A DNA stretch of 9,277 bases, taken from DATKXO01 sp035528995. GTDB taxonomy: Bacteria; Planctomycetota; Phycisphaerae; UBA1845. Positions 6,129 through 9,277 of the stretch are shown piece by piece; positions within the stretch are counted from its first letter, which is position 1; each line of letters begins with the position of its first letter. Under the pieces are notes generated by a model. It had not been told where the DNA came from. It did no database searches and was given only the letters and a program-made list of their open reading frames with translations. The position numbers and the translations under genes were made by a program. The DNA is taken from assembly GCA_035528995.1 (NCBI GenBank), contig DATKXO010000337.1, positions 1-9,277 on the forward strand, written 5' to 3'.

Positions 6129-7010
6129 TCAATGGCAGTGGTGGGGAGTCTGGGCGTGTTGCCGGCGCGCCGGGCGGGTCAGGGCCAGCGGGAAGACGAT
6201 GTCGCTGACACAGCAGGGGATCATCACCGCCAGCACGACCAACAGGAACACGAGACCCAGCAAGTCGATCCAGGAGGTTCGACCGAAGGGGCCGATCAGG
6301 TAGAAGATGCTGGCCATGGTCGAGCTGAACACGTGCAGGGAGTGGGAGAAGAGCGTACTGCGTTCGATGGCCATGGCCGCACCCAGCCCCACCACGACGC
6401 CGATGAAGGCGAAGGGCAGCACCAGTTCCGGATGGTTGATGACGCAGATGTGGAGGTGCAGCGGCCGACTGGCCTCCAGCCCGCCGACGGTGATCAGGAT
6501 GAACTGCGAAACGTAGGGCATGAGGATGTCACTGACGCCGCAGACACCGATCGCTCCGATGATGCCGATGAGGATGGCCTTGATCAGGCGGCGGTCGTAG
6601 CGCCAGAACATGGCCGTCGTGGCCGCCGCCGAAAAGAACATGTGAACGGGGTGGAAGAGGTGAAAGAGGGGGGTGGCGAAGGCGTCGTGCTCGTGCTCGT
6701 CGTGGCCGTCGTCGCCGTGATCGTGCTCTGCGGCTTGGTCGGGTTGGGATGAGTCGTGTCCGGCGGTGAGGGGCTCATGTCGGTGGGCGGCCTCAGCCGT
6801 CGCCATGGCAGCGGGCTCGGCGGGTTGCGGGGCCAGTACGCAGATCAGCCCCGCGAAGACCAGGCCGATGGCGACACTCGATACCGAGAAGGGGGCGTGT
6901 GCGACGAGTTCGAGTGATATCCGACCCAGTGGACTGTGTGGGGCGTGGGCGCCGGTGTGATCGTGCTGATGCGGCTCATGCCGGTCGTGATTCAGCGGAT
7001 CTGCGGTCAT
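6129..7010 (-). CDS. Histidine-rich polytopic membrane protein with internal duplication
   Basis: A 293-residue protein I cannot assign to a named family. The N-terminus is His/Asp-rich. A first hydrophobic segment spans about 40-60. A second His-Asp-Glu cluster, EHDHGDDGHDEHEHD, lies at about 95-109. Further hydrophobic segments follow at about 118-136, 143-170, 195-214, 219-240 and 247-275. Two halves share a motif: HPVHMFFS (120-127) then VSDILMP (159-165), and HSLHVFSS (223-230) then VSDIVFP (268-274). Between them PLHLHICVINHPE adds more His and Cys, and a PCC precedes the second VSDI. This suggests a metal-binding or metal-transporting inner-membrane protein built by duplication; that is inference. 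The start at 7010 lacks a good ribosome site. It is transcribed divergently from amrS, 97 bp away. Confidence 0.75.
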   Translation of the reverse strand: MTADPLNHDRHEPHQHDHTGAHAPHSPLGRISLELVAHAPFSVSSVAIGLVFAGLICVLAPQPAEPAAMATAEAAHRHEPLTAGHDSSQPDQAAEHDHGDDGHDEHEHDAFATPLFHLFHPVHMFFSAAATTAMFWRYDRRLIKAILIGIIGAIGVCGVSDILMPYVSQFILITVGGLEASRPLHLHICVINHPELVLPFAFIGVVVGLGAAMAIERSTLFSHSLHVFSSTMASIFYLIGPFGRTSWIDLLGLVFLLVVLAVMIPCCVSDIVFPLALTRPARRQHAQTPHHCH

Positions 7011-7018
7011 GGCGGTGG

Positions 7019-7047
7019 AGGATACCCGTCAAGGCGGGTGTATGCAA
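7019..7047 (-). promoter_or_regulatory. Weak promoter candidate for the His-rich membrane gene
   Basis: On the minus strand, TTGCAT (complement 7042-7047) and TATCCT (complement 7019-7024) are 17 bases apart, matching 3/6 and 4/6 of consensus. The transcript would begin almost at the ATG at 7010, so expression would be nearly leaderless, which fits the lack of a Shine-Dalgarno. The match is modest. Confidence 0.25.
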
Positions 7048-7068
7048 TTCGCCTCGGTTCGGCCCGCG

Positions 7069-7077
7069 TGCTATATT
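7069..7077 (+). promoter_or_regulatory. Extended -10 promoter for amrS
   Basis: TGCTATATT is an extended -10 (TG, one base, TATATT at 7072-7077, 5/6 to consensus). Only a poor -35 (TTCGCC at 7048-7053, 18-base spacer) precedes it, as is common for extended -10 promoters. The predicted start near 7084 leaves a leader of about 24 nt containing the ribosome site. Confidence 0.5.
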
Positions 7078-7092
7078 CAAGGAGGAGAGAGC

Positions 7093-7100
7093 AAGGAGGT
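7093..7100 (+). promoter_or_regulatory. Perfect Shine-Dalgarno of amrS
   Basis: AAGGAGGT lies seven bases before the ATG at 7108, a full anti-Shine-Dalgarno match. It fixes the start at 7108 against the in-frame ATGs upstream at 7009 and 7042. Confidence 0.85.
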
Positions 7101-7107
7101 GGTCGCC

Positions 7108-8241
7108 ATGTCCGGAGCCGTCAGCCTCAAGGAGTTGCTCGTCCAGCACACGATGGAGTCCGCCCCGGAGTTGGTGGTCAAGGGCGAGGACGAGGCGGTG
7201 CGTTGCCTGGCCTGTGGGCACCGCTGTCGGATACTGCCCGGGCGCAGCGGCGTGTGCCGGGTGCGGTTCAACGACGGCGGGCGGCTGATGGCGCCGTCGG
7301 GCTACGTCAGTTCTTTGCAAATCGATCCGATCGAGAAGAAGCCGTTCTACCATGCCTACCCGGCGCGCGACGCGATGTCCTTCGGCATGCTGGGGTGCGA
7401 CTTTCACTGCTCGTACTGTCAGAACTGGATCACGTCGCAGACCCTGCGCGACGATCGGGCCGTGGTGGGGCTCAAGTCGGCCAGCGCGGAGGAGCTGGTG
7501 GCACTGGCGGTGGAGCACGGCGCTCCGCTGGTGGTGAGCACGTACAACGAGCCGCTGATTACGGCGGATTGGGCGGTGGAGATTTTCAAGCTGGCCCGAC
7601 GGCGGGACCTGGTGTGCGGCATGGTCAGCAACGGGAACGGTACGCCGGAGGTGCTGGAGTTCATCCGGCCGTACGTGGACCTGTTCAAGATCGACCTGAA
7701 GGGCTTCGACGACCGGAGGTATCGCAGCCTCGGCGGCGTGCTGCAGACCGTGCTGGACACGATCCGGCTGACGGTCGAGATGGGCTTCTGGGTCGAGGTG
7801 GTCACGCTGGTGGTGCCGGGGTTCAACGATTCCGACGAGGAACTGCGGCAGATCGCGGACTTCCTGGCCGGCGTCTCGGTGGACATTCCCTGGCACGTGA
7901 CGGCGTTCCATCCGGACTACAAGATGGCCGACCGCGGGCGGACGCCGGCCGCGACGCTGGCCCGGACGCGCGGGCTGGGCAAGTCGGCCGGGCTGAAGTT
8001 CGTTTACGTGGGGAACATTGCCGGGCAGGGCGACGGCTCGGAGCACACCTGGTGTCCGGAGTGCGGTGAGTTGCTCATCCGTCGCAGCGGCTTCTTCATC
8101 GAGGAAAACCGCATGCAGGGCGACAAATGCCCCAAGTGCAGTTGCAGCATCCCGGGGGTGTGGGAGGCGTCGCCGCCGCGATCGACGAACGGCATCGGCC
8201 TGCCACGACCGACGAGCCTGGGAAAGAAGCGGCGCCGCTAG
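7108..8241 (+). CDS. amrS: AmrS, radical SAM protein of the AmmeMemoRadiSam system
   Basis: A 377-residue, PflA-like radical SAM protein. The [4Fe-4S]/SAM motif is CDFHCSYC (Cys97, Cys101, Cys104), in the family phrase FGMLGCDFHCSYCQNW. An N-terminal cysteine set (Cys33, 36, 40, 50) and a C-terminal zinc-ribbon-like pair (Cys316/319 and Cys341/344, ending CSIPGVW) are typical of AmrS. Inner motifs STYNEP, DLFKIDLKGF and PGFNDSDEE fit the glycyl-radical-activase-like barrel. In many archaea and bacteria amrS occurs with amrA (AMMECR1) and amrB (Memo); neither is in this window. I do not know an established substrate. It acts in the cytoplasm and should be oxygen-sensitive through its cluster. 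Expression comes from the extended -10 at 7069-7077 and the perfect ribosome site at 7093-7100. The last ~25 residues after PGVW are a basic, probably disordered tail. Confidence 0.93.
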   Translation: MSGAVSLKELLVQHTMESAPELVVKGEDEAVRCLACGHRCRILPGRSGVCRVRFNDGGRLMAPSGYVSSLQIDPIEKKPFYHAYPARDAMSFGMLGCDFHCSYCQNWITSQTLRDDRAVVGLKSASAEELVALAVEHGAPLVVSTYNEPLITADWAVEIFKLARRRDLVCGMVSNGNGTPEVLEFIRPYVDLFKIDLKGFDDRRYRSLGGVLQTVLDTIRLTVEMGFWVEVVTLVVPGFNDSDEELRQIADFLAGVSVDIPWHVTAFHPDYKMADRGRTPAATLARTRGLGKSAGLKFVYVGNIAGQGDGSEHTWCPECGELLIRRSGFFIEENRMQGDKCPKCSCSIPGVWEASPPRSTNGIGLPRPTSLGKKRRR

Positions 8242-8254
8242 GCAGCCGAAGTGT

Positions 8255-8353
8255 GCGGTCGATCGTTGCGAAGAGGGCGTTACTCACCGGCGGGGGCGGG
8301 TTCCGGTGGGTTTGGGACGTGGTAAACCTCGACCATGGCACTCGAATCGTGCG
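8255..8353. repeat. 99 bp direct repeat, left copy
   Basis: It is identical, base for base, to 9047-9145 (offset 792). Identity resumes for six more bases (8354-8359 with 9149-9154) if three bases in the right copy are treated as an indel. The left copy starts 13 bp after the amrS stop and ends just before the left hairpin of the transposase cassette. Confidence 0.97.
8280..8353 (-). pseudogene. Duplicated 3' tail of the right-edge gene
   Basis: Read on the minus strand, this part of the left repeat encodes the same C-terminus and TAA stop as the gene at 9072-9277: HDSSAMVEVYHVPNPP and the tail EPAPAGE. Upstream of 8354 on that strand the frame runs into the hairpin and the transposase gene, so it is a detached tail without a promoter or the rest of the gene. 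Relative to the intact gene the left copy lacks three bases just beyond the exact repeat, an in-frame difference. This suggests a slightly diverged allele or paralogue and not a very recent copying. Confidence 0.7.
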
Positions 8354-8356
8354 GGC

Positions 8357-8386
8357 GGGTGGCCCATGTCCTTTGGACATGGGGGA
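8357..8386 (+). repeat. REP-like hairpin, left end of the RAYT cassette
   Basis: The 5' tag GGGTG is followed by a perfect 9 bp stem, CCCATGTCC (8363-8371) and GGACATGGG (8375-8383), with a TTT loop, then GGA. It matches the right hairpin read on the opposite strand at 24 of 30 positions. The transposase ATG is 24 bases downstream. Confidence 0.85.
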
Positions 8387-8409
8387 CACGATGATAGACG
8401 TTCAGGGCC

Positions 8410-8991
8410 ATGCCTGCGCATCTTCGCAGATATGACGAACCGGGTGATTCTCACTTCTGGACGGTTTCCTGCCGACGGCGTCTGACGTTCTTTCACGACG
8501 ACGGTCTGAAACGAATCGTGTCCGAGGGGCTGCGCGTGCTGCAGCAACGCTTCGGCGTCTGCCTGATTGGGTACGTCATTATGCCTGAGCATGTGCACGT
8601 GATCGTCTACCCACACGCTCGTGGAAATGACGAGCCGATCCCGGTTTCCAAGTTACTTCACGGGTTCAAGAAGCATGTCGGGTTCCATGGGAAACAGAGG
8701 CTGCGCGAAGTTTGGCGTGTCCAAGGCGGGCTTTGGTCACAGCCTCTCAATGCCTGGGCAACCGGCCAGAAGAACGAGCAGAGGATCTGGAACGTTCGTG
8801 GGTACGACTTCAACGTGCGCACGCACGAGATGCTGCTTCAGAAGCTCGACTACTGTCACAAGAACCCGCTCACGAGAGCCCTTGTCGATCGGGCTGAAGA
8901 CTGGCCTTGGAGCAGCTATCGCTACTATGAGTTCGGGGACGAATCGGTGCTGAAAATGGACTGGGACGGCAACTGGCCGATCGACTGGTGA
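8410..8991 (+). CDS. REP-associated Y1 (HUH) transposase, RAYT family
   Basis: A 193-residue, apparently intact single-strand DNA transposase of the Y1_Tnp/RAYT group. It opens with LRRYDEPGDSHFWTVSCRRR, the standard start of this subfamily, which supports the ATG at 8410. The HUH metal-binding motif is His61-Val-His63 in MPEHVHVIV. The likely nucleophile is Tyr148 in LDYCHKNPLTRALV, followed by DWPWSSYRYY, typical for RAYTs. Such enzymes nick single-stranded REP hairpins through a 5'-phosphotyrosine link. Unlike ordinary insertion sequences they are usually single-copy and associated with dispersed REP sequences. Here the gene is bracketed by an inverted pair of hairpins (8357-8386 and 9016-9045). 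The ribosome site is poor. Which REP copies elsewhere in the genome it acts on cannot be seen. Confidence 0.93.
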   Translation: MPAHLRRYDEPGDSHFWTVSCRRRLTFFHDDGLKRIVSEGLRVLQQRFGVCLIGYVIMPEHVHVIVYPHARGNDEPIPVSKLLHGFKKHVGFHGKQRLREVWRVQGGLWSQPLNAWATGQKNEQRIWNVRGYDFNVRTHEMLLQKLDYCHKNPLTRALVDRAEDWPWSSYRYYEFGDESVLKMDWDGNWPIDW

Positions 8992-9015
8992 TGCTGGGCG
9001 GGCATGATCATCGGC

Positions 9016-9045
9016 TCCCCCACCTCCGAAGGAGGTGGGGCACCC
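9016..9045 (-). repeat. REP-like hairpin, right end of the RAYT cassette (inverted)
   Basis: On the minus strand the tag GGGTG (complement 9041-9045) is followed by a perfect 10 bp stem, CCCCACCTCC and GGAGGTGGGG, with a TTC loop, then GA. Compared with the left hairpin, two stem base pairs are changed on both sides (T-A to C-G and G-C to C-G), so pairing is kept while the sequence drifts. It ends two bases before the right direct repeat. It also lies downstream of the right-edge gene, but without a T-run it is not a typical terminator. Confidence 0.85.
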
Positions 9046-9046
9046 G

Positions 9047-9145
9047 GCGGTCGATCGTTGCGAAGAGGGCGTTACTCACCGGCGGGGGCGGGTTCCGGTG
9101 GGTTTGGGACGTGGTAAACCTCGACCATGGCACTCGAATCGTGCG
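9047..9145. repeat. 99 bp direct repeat, right copy
   Basis: It is identical to 8255-8353. Positions 9072-9145 of this copy are the last codons of the gene at the right edge, and 9047-9071 are the 25 bp after its stop. The right copy is therefore the one in native gene context. Confidence 0.97.
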
Positions 9146-9277
9146 ACGGGCGGGCCGAGCCCAACGCGGCGCGCAACTGGTTCAGTCTGCTGATCGGCGG
9201 GCCTTCCCGGCGGACGCAGGGGAAGGTCTGCAACGCTTCGCACCCGGCCGGGCCGAGGTAGACGCCATCGAGTGGGC
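9072..9277 (-). CDS. Unrecognised protein, C-terminal 67 residues (runs off right edge)
   Basis: The minus-strand frame from 9275 to the TAA at 9072-9074 is open throughout. It reads as ordinary protein: LDGVYLGPAGCEALQTF, then SRLNQLRAAL, then HDSSAMVEVYHVPNPP and a Pro/Ala tail. The two other minus-strand frames of this stretch give Arg/Pro-rich low-quality translations, which supports this one. I do not recognise the family. The last 24 codons lie in the 99 bp repeat that is duplicated on the far side of the RAYT cassette, so the cassette sits immediately 3' of this gene and leaves it intact. Confidence 0.6.
   Translation of the reverse strand, partial: PLDGVYLGPAGCEALQTFPCVRREGPPISRLNQLRAALGSARPSHDSSAMVEVYHVPNPPEPAPAGE

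Larger units (their letters stand above)
8354..9046 (+). mobile_element. RAYT (REP-associated tyrosine transposase) cassette
   Basis: A 693 bp unit lies between the two 99 bp repeats. It has the order hairpin, transposase gene, hairpin inverted, with little else. This is the arrangement described for RAYT/REP units related to IS200/IS605. The hairpins lie at the very edges of the unit, 3-10 bp from the direct repeats. The exact ends of what moves cannot be fixed from one copy. Confidence 0.75.

Noticed and set aside
6091..6129. ATCCCG/CGGGAT pair between greA and the His-rich gene, considered as a shared terminator
   Set aside because: The stem is only six base pairs with a 27-base loop and no T-run; it is too weak to claim.
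8255..9145. Repeats considered as a CRISPR array or integron attC sites
   Set aside because: There are only two copies 792 bp apart, with a gene between them, 99 bp long and coding at one end; no spacer periodicity or cas gene is present.

Overview
This 9.3 kb window comes from a GC-rich bacterium. Its gene complement points to the Planctomycetota/PVC assemblage: a GreA transcript-cleavage factor fused to a very long N-terminal region (as known in Chlamydia), an EpsI/exosortase-associated-like protein, a Sua5/TsaC–arginine-phosphatase fusion and a REP-associated (RAYT) transposase of a type common in such genomes. The phylum is inferred from gene content and is not proven.

Layout, left to right. 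(1) Minus strand, 1-1034: an EpsI-like exported or anchored protein, followed by the start of a membrane-anchored protein that runs off the left edge. A near-consensus sigma-70 promoter lies upstream at 1092-1120. (2) Plus strand, 1357-2058: a NeuD/PglD-type left-handed beta-helix acetyltransferase, separated from the EpsI-like gene by a 322 bp divergent intergenic region. (3) Minus strand, 2136-3727: a two-gene operon, a TsaC (tRNA threonylcarbamoyl-AMP synthase)–YwlE-type phosphatase fusion followed by rpiB with a 4-base ATGA overlap. It is driven by a TTGACA-17-CATAAT promoter. The order tsaC/ywlE/rpiB matches the Bacillus ywlC-ywlE-ywlF neighbourhood. (4) Plus strand, 3890-6085: the 731-residue GreA fusion. 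(5) Minus strand, 6129-7010: a histidine-rich polytopic membrane protein with an internally duplicated HxxHxF...VSDIxxP motif. It is divergent from (6), plus strand, 7108-8241: AmrS, the radical SAM enzyme of the AmmeMemoRadiSam system, with an extended -10 and a perfect Shine-Dalgarno. (7) 8255-9145: an accessory unit in which a RAYT/Y1 transposase gene (8410-8991) is bracketed by two inverted REP-like hairpins. These are in turn bracketed by an exact 99 bp direct repeat. (8) Minus strand, 9072-9277: the 3' end of an unrecognised gene whose last ~24 codons lie inside the right copy of the repeat, so the left copy is a duplicated gene tail.

Most of the window is housekeeping or conserved-accessory chromosome. 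The stretch most worth a second look is the RAYT cassette at 8255-9145: two inverted hairpins with compensatory stem changes, just inside long direct repeats that duplicate the tail of a host gene. Next come the TsaC–phosphatase fusion, whose CTGNTCRSP loop has the threonine associated with phosphoarginine specificity, and the duplicated-motif His-rich membrane protein divergent from amrS.
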